48,369 nucleotides of DNA from Pseudomonadota bacterium. Its GTDB lineage: Bacteria; Campylobacterota; Campylobacteria; Campylobacterales; Campylobacteraceae. The notes below the pieces were generated by a model that saw only the letters and a list, made by a program, of their open reading frames with translations, was not told the origin of the DNA and did no database searches. The DNA is taken from contig PDPI01000028.1 of assembly GCA_002746565.1 (NCBI GenBank), forward strand, positions 1-48,369, read 5' to 3'. Each line of letters begins with the position of its first letter. The first letter of the stretch is position 1. Shown in pieces: positions 36,002-43,825 of the stretch. Position numbers and translations under genes: made by a program.

Positions 36002-37525
36002 ATGAAAAAAGGTATTTGGTTTTATATTGGCATATTTTCTCTTGTCTGGCTACTGCTTGTTGTTGGCGTAGTTTTGGGTTATTTTTATGCCTCTTCCCAA
36101 ATACATATAAGATCAGATCTAAAAAATGCAAATGATAATATTGCTCAAAAAACTCAAAATAAGCATCTAATATCTTCCCTAAAAGACCAAATTCAAAAAT
36201 TAAATGAAGATAAAAGTGGATTGTTAGATCAATTAAAAAATGCTGATGATAGGATAGATTTTATCAAAGCTAGCAAGGAAAAAGATTGTGCCCAAATTAT
36301 AGATGAAATAAAATCCTCCCTTTCTGCAGATAAGGGAAATTTGGATAAATTGGTAAAAGATCTAAAAGCACAAATTTTAGAAGATAATAGCACCATAAAT
36401 AAACTTAGAGATGAAAAGCAATCTTTACTGCTTAAAATTGATGAACAAAAAGAGAGCATAAGCAAGGAGCTAGAAAAAAATGAAAAAAAACATTCAAAAA
36501 ATTATATTTTATTGAATGAAAAAATTATTGCTTTGGAGCTGAAAAAAAATGACCTAGAAGATAAAATCAGCGAACAAACAAATAGTTACAAGAATAATCT
36601 TTTATTGCAACAAAAATTAGAACTTGCAAATAAGCAAAATAATGATTATAAAAAATTATTAAGCCATGGTGATAAAAAAATACTTTCTTTAAAAAAAGAC
36701 ATAAGTAAAATGGAAAAAGAAAATAAACTTTTATCCGAAGAAATAAGGAATGTAAAAGAATCCAATCTTAAACTTCAGGAAAAATATGGTTTTGAAGCAC
36801 AAAAAGTCATAAGCTTAAACAATACAATATCCCAAGATGAAAATTATATAAACAAAATCAACAATGACAAAAAAATATTAAGCCTTAAACTTGAAAAAGT
36901 GCTGGCCCAAAATAATAATTTGCAAAATGAAATAAACCTCCTTACACTTGAAAACAAAAAACTCCAAGATAATGCATCTAGATCTACAATAAAGCTTAAA
37001 GAAAAGTTAAATTTAGCCCTTGCTGAGATAAGAGACAAACAGGCAAAAATAGTATTTTTTAGCAAGGATTTGCAAACTTTAAGTGATAAAAATGATTTTC
37101 TTTCAAATCAAATCATTTTATTAAAAAGTATGACAGATAAAAAAACTACTAAACCCATGATGATATCTTCTATAAAATGTGATGATATGCAAATGGGTAC
37201 AAATGAGCCAACCCCAAAGTGCAAAAAAAGGGTTTTTGAATTTTTAAATAAATACAATGATTCATATTTTTTCGAAGTTATTCCGATAGTCGATAATGGT
37301 GGTTTTGCCTCGTTAAACATGGTCAAAAATAGCAATATCGGTATCCCTGAAGATGAAATAAAACGCCTTACAAGACTATCAAATATAGGCATTGGAAAGG
37401 ATAGGGCAAGGATTGGCGGTGAGCTTATTAGGGATAAATTTGGGGATATGGCTAGGATAAGTTATGGGGTTTCAAATATAGACATTCCAAACAAGCGTGG
37501 TTTTGTGATACGTGTGTATGAATAG
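36002..37525 (+). CDS. Membrane-anchored long coiled-coil protein with C-terminal globular domain
   Basis: 507 aa; no named family recognised. One membrane helix (about 5-30, IWFYIGIFSLVWLLLVVGVV) is followed by about 350 residues of Lys/Glu/Asn/Leu-rich coiled coil (about 35-380). A globular domain of about 125 residues has two nearby cysteines (IKCDDM ... TPKCKKRVFEFL) and ends GELIRDKFGDMARISYGVSN and FVIRVYE. This end loosely recalls an OmpA-like peptidoglycan-binding domain but lacks the clear motif. The topology (helix, periplasmic rod, globular tip) suggests an envelope-spanning role. It starts directly after the flavoprotein stop and overlaps the methyltransferase gene, so it sits in an operon. 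Confidence 0.82.
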   Translation: MKKGIWFYIGIFSLVWLLLVVGVVLGYFYASSQIHIRSDLKNANDNIAQKTQNKHLISSLKDQIQKLNEDKSGLLDQLKNADDRIDFIKASKEKDCAQIIDEIKSSLSADKGNLDKLVKDLKAQILEDNSTINKLRDEKQSLLLKIDEQKESISKELEKNEKKHSKNYILLNEKIIALELKKNDLEDKISEQTNSYKNNLLLQQKLELANKQNNDYKKLLSHGDKKILSLKKDISKMEKENKLLSEEIRNVKESNLKLQEKYGFEAQKVISLNNTISQDENYINKINNDKKILSLKLEKVLAQNNNLQNEINLLTLENKKLQDNASRSTIKLKEKLNLALAEIRDKQAKIVFFSKDLQTLSDKNDFLSNQIILLKSMTDKKTTKPMMISSIKCDDMQMGTNEPTPKCKKRVFEFLNKYNDSYFFEVIPIVDNGGFASLNMVKNSNIGIPEDEIKRLTRLSNIGIGKDRARIGGELIRDKFGDMARISYGVSNIDIPNKRGFVIRVYE

Positions 37526-38231
37526 TTTAAGCCTATACCAATACAAAAATGCTTATCGCTACAATAGTGATACTTTGTTTTTGTATGATTTTATCAGGCA
37601 TTTTATATTTGGATCTAAACCTTTAAAAGTTTTAGATGTGGGTGCTGGTTGTGGTATTTTGGGACTTTTACTAAAAAGGGATCTTCCCTCACTAGAGGTT
37701 GAACTTTTGGATTTTCAAGCCCAAAACATAAGCCTTTGTGAGGAAAATGCTATTTTAAATAACTTACATGTAAAGATTAAAAAAATTGATTTTTTAGAGT
37801 TTCGTAGCGATGTAAAATATGATGTTATAATTTCAAATCCACCATTTTATGATGGCAATTCTAAAAAGAGTGAAAACAAACATTTAGCAAAAAGTAGATA
37901 TAATGATTTCCTACCCTTAGAAAGTTTTGCAAAAAAAGCTTATGGGGTATTGGAAAATAAGGGTAATTTTTATTTTTGTTATGGATCTAGTCAATTGCCC
38001 ATGGTTTTAGATGCTTTAGTAAGTGTGGGTTTTGGAGTTGAAACACTGCGTTTTGTCCATGGTAAAAAAGAAAGGGAAGCATCTTTGGTTTTGGTAAGGG
38101 CGGTAAAGAATTCAAAATCTATTTGTAAGATTTTGCCACCTCTTTTTACAAGTGATGATGAGGGATATTCCCTAGAGGCAAAAAAAGTTTTTGCAAGGGC
38201 TAATACCATTAGTTTGAAATGGGAAAAATGA
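37518..38231 (+). CDS. N6-adenine methyltransferase, TrmN6/YfiC type
   Basis: 237 aa SAM-dependent methyltransferase. SAM motif I is VLDVGAGCGILGLLL, the acidic ELLDFQ lies at the end of strand 2, and IISNPPFYDGN is the NPPF motif of amino-N-methyltransferases. Closest known type is tRNA1(Val) A37 N6-methyltransferase (TrmN6/YfiC); rRNA or protein targets cannot be excluded. The N-terminal LYQYKNAYRYNSDTLFLYDF matches this family's opening. A GTG two codons upstream exists; I chose ATG 37518, which overlaps the previous stop by 8 bases. It is the first gene of the conserved run up to mnmH. Confidence 0.88.
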   Translation: MNSLSLYQYKNAYRYNSDTLFLYDFIRHFIFGSKPLKVLDVGAGCGILGLLLKRDLPSLEVELLDFQAQNISLCEENAILNNLHVKIKKIDFLEFRSDVKYDVIISNPPFYDGNSKKSENKHLAKSRYNDFLPLESFAKKAYGVLENKGNFYFCYGSSQLPMVLDALVSVGFGVETLRFVHGKKEREASLVLVRAVKNSKSICKILPPLFTSDDEGYSLEAKKVFARANTISLKWEK

Positions 38232-38596
38232 TAAGTAAAGAAGGGTTTTTATTTAAGTTTGATCCTAAAGCTTGTTTTACATGCAAGGGTAATTGTTGCA
38301 TAGGAGAAAGCGGGTATATATGGGCTAATCCTAGCGAGATCAAACGGATGGCTGATTTTTTAAATATGGATTTTGAGGATTTTATAGCTAGGTATATGAT
38401 AAAGGTTGGATTTAGATTTTCGCTTAAAGAAAAGCCTTTTGATGGTGGTTTTGCCTGTATTTTCTTTGATGAACAAAATCTTAGATGCGGCATATATGAT
38501 GCCCGTCCAAGCCAGTGTAAAACCTTTCCTTTTTGGGATTATTTTAAAGCAAATGTGGAGGAAGCAAAAAAAGAATGTCCAGGTATTTTGGTTTAG
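38228..38596 (+). CDS. YkgJ family cysteine-cluster protein
   Basis: 122 aa. Conserved cysteines occur in CFTCKGNCCIGESGYIW, RCGIYDARPSQCKTFPFW and KKECPGI, the usual YkgJ (CxBCxF-type) pattern thought to bind zinc or an iron-sulfur cluster. The function is not established for the family. Two ATGs are possible (38219 and 38228); the second overlaps the upstream TGA as ATGA and has GGGAAAA before it, so I prefer it. Its end overlaps the TPR lipoprotein start by 22 bases. Confidence 0.88.
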   Translation: MISKEGFLFKFDPKACFTCKGNCCIGESGYIWANPSEIKRMADFLNMDFEDFIARYMIKVGFRFSLKEKPFDGGFACIFFDEQNLRCGIYDARPSQCKTFPFWDYFKANVEEAKKECPGILV

Positions 38597-39876
38597 GCTT
38601 ATTATTTATTTTTACCATTTGTTTTTCAGCTTGCAGTCTAAAGCAAGAAAGACCAAAGCCAGACTTAGATCATTTTGATATTAATGAGAGCAGAAAAGAT
38701 ATAAATTTTTTGATACTAGAAGCCTTGATGAACCAACATGATGATGTAAATCAAACAAGGTCATTGCAAATTTATGAAAGGCTTTACAACAAAACCCAAG
38801 AGCTTCCCTATCTCATGGAGGCTTTGAGATTGTCTTTTGATCTTGATGATCATGTTAGGGCTTCAAGATTGCTTGATAGTGGCTTGAAAAAATTTCCTCA
38901 AAATGATCAGTTAATGAAATTTTATATCAATGATCTTTTACACAACAAAGAGTATAAAAAAGCACAGCATATCATACATAAATTGTTAGAAAAAGATAAA
39001 AGTAGTGAAAATTATGCGATTTTGGCCTATGTTTATCATTTTCAAAAAGAGTATAAGAGGGCTTTACTTTACTATAAAAAGGCTTATAGTTTAGATCTGG
39101 GTGAAGATATTTTACTAAAAATTGTAAATTTACTTGATGAAAATCTACATCAAACCAAAAAAGCAGTCGAGTATTTAGAATCCCACATAAGATTGCAAAA
39201 ATCATCTAAGGAGATTTATTATAAATTATTACAAATTTACGGCAGACAAACTGATGTTGGGGGTTTGATATCCACCTTTAAACTTTTATATAAGAATTTT
39301 AGCGATGAGCAGTTTGCCAAAAAGGTTATCGAACTTTATATGTATGAAAAGGATAAATCTGGAGTTATTGATTTTCTAAAACAAAGTGGTTATAATCCAG
39401 ATATGCTTATGGATTTGTATGCGGAAGATGAGCAGTATCTACAAGCCCAAAAAGTTGCCAAAAAACAATATAAAAAAACTAAAAATGTGGAATATCTAGG
39501 ACGAATGGCGATCTACGAATATGAGGCAAATAAAAACAATATCAATGCAAAAATACTAAATTCTATTTCTAAAAAATTTGAAGAAGTTGTGGAAAAAATG
39601 CAACTTCCCCTTTATCTAAATTATTATGGTTATCTTTTGATTGATCATGAAGTTGATATTGATAAGGGCGTAAGATATGTACAAATGGCATTGGAAAAAG
39701 AGCCAGATTCTATTTATTATATAGATTCCCTTGCTTGGGGATATTATAGGCAAGGGAAATGTAAAGATGCCCTTACTCAAATGGAGAAAATAATAAATAA
39801 AAGTAATGAAGAAGAGATCAAAAAGCACCATCGTATCATCAAAGAATGCCTCAAGAAAAATAATGAATTTAAATGA
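38575..39876 (+). CDS. TPR-repeat lipoprotein
   Basis: 433 aa. The N-terminus MSRYFGLGLLFIFTICFSAC has a lipobox (FSAC), so it is predicted to be a lipoprotein at the inner or outer membrane. The rest is almost all helix pairs of TPR type, such as YKKAQHIIHKLLEKDKSSEN, YAILAYVYHFQKEYKRALLY, AVEYLESHIRL and near the end SIYYIDSLAWGYYRQGKCKD, the signature last TPR of this conserved Campylobacterota family. TPRs mediate protein contacts; the partner is unknown. It overlaps both neighbours in the same operon. Confidence 0.9.
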   Translation: MSRYFGLGLLFIFTICFSACSLKQERPKPDLDHFDINESRKDINFLILEALMNQHDDVNQTRSLQIYERLYNKTQELPYLMEALRLSFDLDDHVRASRLLDSGLKKFPQNDQLMKFYINDLLHNKEYKKAQHIIHKLLEKDKSSENYAILAYVYHFQKEYKRALLYYKKAYSLDLGEDILLKIVNLLDENLHQTKKAVEYLESHIRLQKSSKEIYYKLLQIYGRQTDVGGLISTFKLLYKNFSDEQFAKKVIELYMYEKDKSGVIDFLKQSGYNPDMLMDLYAEDEQYLQAQKVAKKQYKKTKNVEYLGRMAIYEYEANKNNINAKILNSISKKFEEVVEKMQLPLYLNYYGYLLIDHEVDIDKGVRYVQMALEKEPDSIYYIDSLAWGYYRQGKCKDALTQMEKIINKSNEEEIKKHHRIIKECLKKNNEFK

Positions 39877-40618
39877 TAAAATCCAAAAAGTTAGATTTTG
39901 TGTGGAGAAAAAAAAGAAAGATTATCCCTATGAATGGCTAGGTAGATCTCTTGCTTATAATAACTATCCCCCAAGGGATGTTTTACCCCTCCTTGCATCT
40001 AAAAAAAAAGATAGATATAAGATTATATGTGAGATTTTAGATCAAGATGATGATTTTCTTTTAACATCCCAAGGGTATGAAAATGCCAGAGTAGACGCCC
40101 TATGTATCGATACTAAAGAATATAAGCTAAATCCAAATATGGAAATCATAAGTTCCATAAGGCGTTATGTGTCAATCCCTCTTTTACAAAAAGGCTTTAT
40201 CATAGATGAATACCAGCTCTTAGAAGCAGTGGTTTATGGGGCTGATTTTGTGCAATTAATAGCGAAGATTTTAACAAAAAAAGAGTTAAAAGATTTACTT
40301 AGTTTTGCTAGAAGATTGGGTTTGGAAGCCATGGTTGATGTGGCAAATAAGGAAGATTTGACAAAGGCTATTTTTGCAGGTGCTAGTATCATAGGGATAA
40401 ATCATAGAAATTTGGATGATTTAAGCCTAGATCTAAACCTAAGCCAAAATCTAATCCCCATTGTTCCAAATGGAAAAATCATCATAGCCCATGGCGGAAT
40501 AGATAATAAAGAAATTATAGAGGATTTAAGCCAAATGGGTGTGGATGGGTTTTTGTTGGATGGATATTTTAAGGAAGATAAGATGTTGGTGATAAAAAAT
40601 TTAAAGGAAAAAAGTTAA
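39863..40618 (+). CDS. trpC: TrpC-like protein (indole-3-glycerol-phosphate synthase fold) lacking key catalytic residues
   Basis: 251 aa beta/alpha barrel of clear IGPS descent: LGRSLAYNNYPPRDVLPLL, LLQKGFIIDEYQLLEAVVYG (with Lys110), LTKAIFAGASIIGINHRNLD (Asn180) and NLIPIVPNGKIIIAHGGIDN. But the catalytic E-x-K and the K-A-S-P-S-x-G phosphate motif are gone: the aligned segment reads IICEILDQDD, with Leu59 where Lys is expected. The catalytic Glu of (T/V)E(V/I) is Asp159, and the SESG loop is AHGG. The expected motif order comes from E. coli and Campylobacter TrpC as I remember them. The frame is intact and sits in the conserved operon position of trpC. It is probably not an active IGPS. 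An upstream ATG (39806) lies deep in the previous gene; 39863 starts the fold. Confidence 0.8.
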   Translation: MNLNDKIQKVRFCVEKKKKDYPYEWLGRSLAYNNYPPRDVLPLLASKKKDRYKIICEILDQDDDFLLTSQGYENARVDALCIDTKEYKLNPNMEIISSIRRYVSIPLLQKGFIIDEYQLLEAVVYGADFVQLIAKILTKKELKDLLSFARRLGLEAMVDVANKEDLTKAIFAGASIIGINHRNLDDLSLDLNLSQNLIPIVPNGKIIIAHGGIDNKEIIEDLSQMGVDGFLLDGYFKEDKMLVIKNLKEKS

Positions 40619-41112
40619 TGGACTATATGTATGCTCCGTGGAGGAAGAAGTATTTTTCTTCAAAATCTTCCCATTGTGTTTTTTGTGAGATTATAAAAGA
40701 TAAAAGCAAGGATGAACAAAATTTGGTTTTATTTCGCGATACCCATTGTTTTGGCGTTATGAATTTGTATCCTTATTCCCCTGGTCATTTTATGATAATC
40801 CCCCTAAAACATAAGGCTTGCATAGCAGATCTAGATGCTAAAACATGGCATCAAATGAGCTTACATGTAAGAAGTGGTGTGAAGCTTTTAAAGGAGCATT
40901 TTGGAGCTAGTGGGGTAAATATAGGTATGAATTTAGGAAATGCGGCTGGAGCTGGCATAGCAGAGCATGTGCATTATCATCTAGTTCCAAGAAATCCTAA
41001 GGATACAAATTTTATAACCACCATAGCCAAAACTAGGGTCAATGGAATTGATTTTAAGGAAATTTATGAAGATATAAAATCAGCCATACCAAAGTATTTA
41101 GAGAAAAAATAA
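40618..41112 (+). CDS. HIT family hydrolase
   Basis: 164 aa. The histidine triad is EHVHYHLVPR near residue 123 (H-x-H-x-H), with the upstream zinc-type CVFCEIIKDKSKDEQNLVLF and YPYSPGHFMIIPLKHKACI. HIT proteins of this branch hydrolyse or transfer nucleotides from dinucleoside polyphosphates or AMP adducts; the long N-terminal part resembles AP4A phosphorylase-like bacterial HITs. Its ATG overlaps the previous TAA (TAATG), consistent with the operon continuing. Confidence 0.93.
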   Translation: MDYMYAPWRKKYFSSKSSHCVFCEIIKDKSKDEQNLVLFRDTHCFGVMNLYPYSPGHFMIIPLKHKACIADLDAKTWHQMSLHVRSGVKLLKEHFGASGVNIGMNLGNAAGAGIAEHVHYHLVPRNPKDTNFITTIAKTRVNGIDFKEIYEDIKSAIPKYLEKK

Positions 41113-42111
41113 TTGGAAACCATAGAATATGCCCATCTAAATAAAATCAATCCAGATATTATCATAGATGCTAGAAGTCCAGCTGAATTTTCCCATTCCC
41201 ACATCGTAAATGCGCAAAATTTCTACGCCCTTAGCGACGCAGAACACAAAGAAATTGGCACCATATATAAGCAACTTTCAAAGCATCATGCCAAAGTTTT
41301 GGGGGCTAGCTATATCTGCAAAAATGCTTCAAAGCATTTATTGGAGCTTGAAAAAATTCTCAAAGCAGGTTCTAAAATATGCATATATTGTGCTAGAGGA
41401 GGGCTTAGATCTTCATCTTTAGGTTCCATCTTAGAGCAAGTTGGCTTTAGGGTTTGGAAAATTCAAAATGGCTACAAGGCTTATAGAAATTATGTCATAA
41501 ACCTAATCGAAGAAAAACCAAAGATAGATTTTATAACCCTTTTTGGCAACACTGGATGTGGAAAAACAAGGCTCATAAAAGCCCTTCATCCAAGTATTGA
41601 TCTAGAAGCCTTAGCCAATCATCAAGGCTCAACTTTTGGGCTAATACACGGCTCTCAGCCAAGCATGAAAACCTTTCAAAACAAGCTTGCCCACACCCTA
41701 GAGGGCATTCAAAAGCATTCTTTATGTTTTATAGAGGGAGAAAGCAGAAAAATCGGCACTATCACCTTACCAAAGGCCCTACATGAGAAAATGCGACAGG
41801 GAATTAGCGTTGAAATCGTCTCATCCATGGAATATAGGGTAGGGCGAATAGTAGAAGAATATAAACACATAAGCGATGATTTTTTCTTTTCATGTATGCA
41901 GAGACTAAAACCCTACATGGCAAAGCTTGTGCGGGATGAAATCATCAAAAAATACCAAGAAAAAAACCTAAAAGACGTGGCTTTTTTGCTTTTGAAAAAT
42001 TACTACGACAGGGTATATAAGAAGCCTAGCAAGATAGATCATAGGGTAAGATTTGATGATGATTTGCAAAAAAGCCTTAAAGAGTTAGAAGATATAAGAG
42101 AATGTATTTAA
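41113..42111 (+). CDS. mnmH: tRNA 2-selenouridine synthase
   Basis: 332 aa, usual size. An N-terminal rhodanese domain with catalytic Cys93 in ICIYCARGGLRSSSLG is followed by a P-loop domain (FGNTGCGKTRLIKALH, about 142-157), with LANHQGSTFGLIHGSQPSMK as a family signature. It converts 2-thiouridine at the tRNA wobble position to 2-selenouridine via a geranylated intermediate, using selenophosphate from SelD. The start is TTG 41113 immediately after the HIT stop. It is the last gene of the operon; a terminator follows. selD is not in the window. Confidence 0.93.
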   Translation: METIEYAHLNKINPDIIIDARSPAEFSHSHIVNAQNFYALSDAEHKEIGTIYKQLSKHHAKVLGASYICKNASKHLLELEKILKAGSKICIYCARGGLRSSSLGSILEQVGFRVWKIQNGYKAYRNYVINLIEEKPKIDFITLFGNTGCGKTRLIKALHPSIDLEALANHQGSTFGLIHGSQPSMKTFQNKLAHTLEGIQKHSLCFIEGESRKIGTITLPKALHEKMRQGISVEIVSSMEYRVGRIVEEYKHISDDFFFSCMQRLKPYMAKLVRDEIIKKYQEKNLKDVAFLLLKNYYDRVYKKPSKIDHRVRFDDDLQKSLKELEDIRECI

Positions 42112-42123
42112 AACTGACACAAC

Positions 42124-42172
42124 ACAACCTCTCCTAAATATCTATCTAGGAGAAGTTGTACTCTATTTTTTA
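42124..42172 (+). terminator. Terminator after mnmH
   Basis: ACAACCTCTCCTA (42124-42136) pairs with TAGGAGAAGTTGT (42147-42159) with one mismatch, followed by a T-rich run ending about 42172. It closes the operon running from the flavoprotein to mnmH. Confidence 0.75.
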
Positions 42173-42210
42173 ATAGAATGTTGGATTAGGCTGTGATTTT
42201 TGCCTTTTTG

Positions 42211-42915
42211 CTAATTTTCAACAAATTTGCAAGCTTTTTCATATCCTAAATCGCAAGCTTTTTTAAAGTACTCATTTGCTTTTTGATAATCTTTTTCCAC
42301 CCCTTCGCCTTCATAGTAACTATATCCAAGGTTGTTACAACTCATTCCATTCTCCAAATCACAACCTTTTTTAAAGTACTCATTTGCTTTTTGATAATCT
42401 TTTTCCACCCCTTCGCCTTCATAGTAACTATATCCAAGGTTGTTACAACTCTGTCCATTCTCCAAATCACAACCTTTTTTAAAGTACTCATTTGCTTTTT
42501 GATAATCTTTTTCCACCCCTTCGCCTTTAGAGTAACTATATCCAAGGTTACCACAACTAATTCCATTCTCCAAATCACAACCTTTTTTAAAGTACTCATT
42601 TGCTTTTTGATAATCTCTTTCCACCCCATTGCCTTCAGAGTAGTTATATCCAAGGTTACCACAACTCATTCCATTCTCCAAATCACAACCTTTTTTAAAG
42701 TACTCATTTGCTTTTTGATAATCTTTTTCCACCCCCTCGCCATTGTAATATAGGTTACCAATATAAAGGCAAGCTTCCCCATCGCCTTGTTCACAAAGTT
42801 CTTGTTTGGTTTTAGGTTTTTGCTTTGAAGCATTCTGAACGCCATCGCTTGAGCTACTTCCGCAACCAACAATCATACCTATAACTAAAATTGACATCGC
42901 AACATACTTTCTCAT
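42211..42915 (-). CDS. Sel1-repeat lipoprotein (Hcp-like, cysteine-rich)
   Basis: 234 aa. MRKYVAMSILVIGMIVGCGS has a lipobox (IVGC), giving a predicted lipoprotein. The mature part is a short leader plus about five Sel1-like repeats of 36 residues, consensus KANEYFKKGCDLENG(M/I/Q)SC.NLGY.Y.(E/K)G.GVE(K/R)DYQ, each with two cysteines. The spacing is that of Helicobacter cysteine-rich proteins, where disulfides staple each repeat. Such proteins act as periplasmic or surface scaffolds and some bind peptidoglycan fragments or beta-lactams. A longer frame reaches 42954, but ATG 42915 has AAAGGAG at the right distance and starts the signal peptide. The repeats are nearly identical in DNA, unusual for diverged solenoids. 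Confidence 0.92.
   Translation of the reverse strand: MRKYVAMSILVIGMIVGCGSSSSDGVQNASKQKPKTKQELCEQGDGEACLYIGNLYYNGEGVEKDYQKANEYFKKGCDLENGMSCGNLGYNYSEGNGVERDYQKANEYFKKGCDLENGISCGNLGYSYSKGEGVEKDYQKANEYFKKGCDLENGQSCNNLGYSYYEGEGVEKDYQKANEYFKKGCDLENGMSCNNLGYSYYEGEGVEKDYQKANEYFKKACDLGYEKACKFVEN
42239..42760 (-). repeat. 108-bp tandem repeat inside the Sel1 lipoprotein gene
   Basis: CCATTCTCCAAATCACAACC recurs at 42347, 42455, 42563 and 42671, exactly 108 bp apart, with diverged partial units at both ends. Units differ at only a few positions. The period equals 36 codons, so copy number can change without a frameshift. Confidence 0.9.
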
Positions 42916-43168
42916 CTTACTCTCCTTTGTGTTAAAATTGCCCCCATTAGCCATTTTAACAAAATAAAAAAAATAGTTTGCTTAAAGTGATATAAAAATA
43001 TATCTATTTATAATACATTAAATAAATTTATATAATAAATATTTGTATTTATTGGTGGCATTATATAGTATATTTCATATCTGTTTTAGTGATTTTTTGT
43101 ATTTGATTAAGTCCCTATTTGTAGGAGTTTTTTGAAGTTTTTTATAGAAGATATAAGGGATTTTACCC

Positions 43169-43825
43169 TTAAATCTCTAGGGCATTTTCGTTAAATCTAT
43201 ATGTTTTATGTTTTATCTTTACTAGTATATTTTTATTTGATAACTCCTTAAACAGCTTTATGAGGGTTGGTTTTGAGATGGGTATCTCTTGGGATATTTG
43301 GGCGTATGAGCCATTAAATTGGTTTTCTTTGTTGAGATTATTTATGATGTATTTTATAACAGCAACTTGTTTCCCATCTGTTATGGCAGAAATGGTTTTT
43401 ATAACATTTGAATTTTTTTTGATCTCTTTTTTTTGATCTAATGGAAGTAAAACCCCATATAAGGTGTTTAAAAGTTCATTAATGTCTATGGGCTTTATGA
43501 TGTAGTTTTCTACCTTTAATTTTATGGCTTCAAGTAAATATTTTGTATCTGTGTGGGCTGTTGTTAAGATGCTTGGGAGGTTTATATTTTTTTCTTTTAC
43601 CCTTTTTAAAAAGTTGATCCCATTTTCATTTTTTAGCAAAATATCGCAAATAATCACATCAATTTTTTGATTTAGCAAGATTTCTAGTGCTTCATTTGAA
43701 GTTTGGACCCCATATATTTTATTGACAAAATCCTCTAAGACATCCTTTGTGTGTTCTAGCAAATTTTTGTCATCTTCTAGGTATAGTACATTGTAGTTTT
43801 TTAAGATTTCAAGATTTTTTTTCAC
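43169..43825 (-). CDS. Response regulator with winged-helix output domain
   Basis: 218 aa. The receiver domain fills about 1-125: acidic pair Asp18-Asp19 in LYLEDDKN, phosphoacceptor Asp61 in VIICDILL, Thr in ILTTAHTD, and Lys111 in YIIKPIDIN. The C-terminal domain (about 135-218) is not OmpR- or NtrC-type. It resembles the winged helix of plasmid replication or Crp-like regulators: GSYAQISQEIPISKPTLIKL, then FKELSNKNILVKIKHKTYRF. The start is GTG 43825 with AAGGAAG 5 bases upstream and a 4-base overlap (GTGA) with the kinase stop; an upstream ATG at 43867 has no ribosome site. It is coupled to the kinase and probably controls nearby or stress genes. Confidence 0.88.
   Translation of the reverse strand: MKKNLEILKNYNVLYLEDDKNLLEHTKDVLEDFVNKIYGVQTSNEALEILLNQKIDVIICDILLKNENGINFLKRVKEKNINLPSILTTAHTDTKYLLEAIKLKVENYIIKPIDINELLNTLYGVLLPLDQKKEIKKNSNVIKTISAITDGKQVAVIKYIINNLNKENQFNGSYAQISQEIPISKPTLIKLFKELSNKNILVKIKHKTYRFNENALEI

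Noticed and set aside
42283..42753. 156-codon plus-strand frame with repeated peptide
   Set aside because: An antisense shadow of the Sel1 tandem repeats, open only because the repeat period is a multiple of three.
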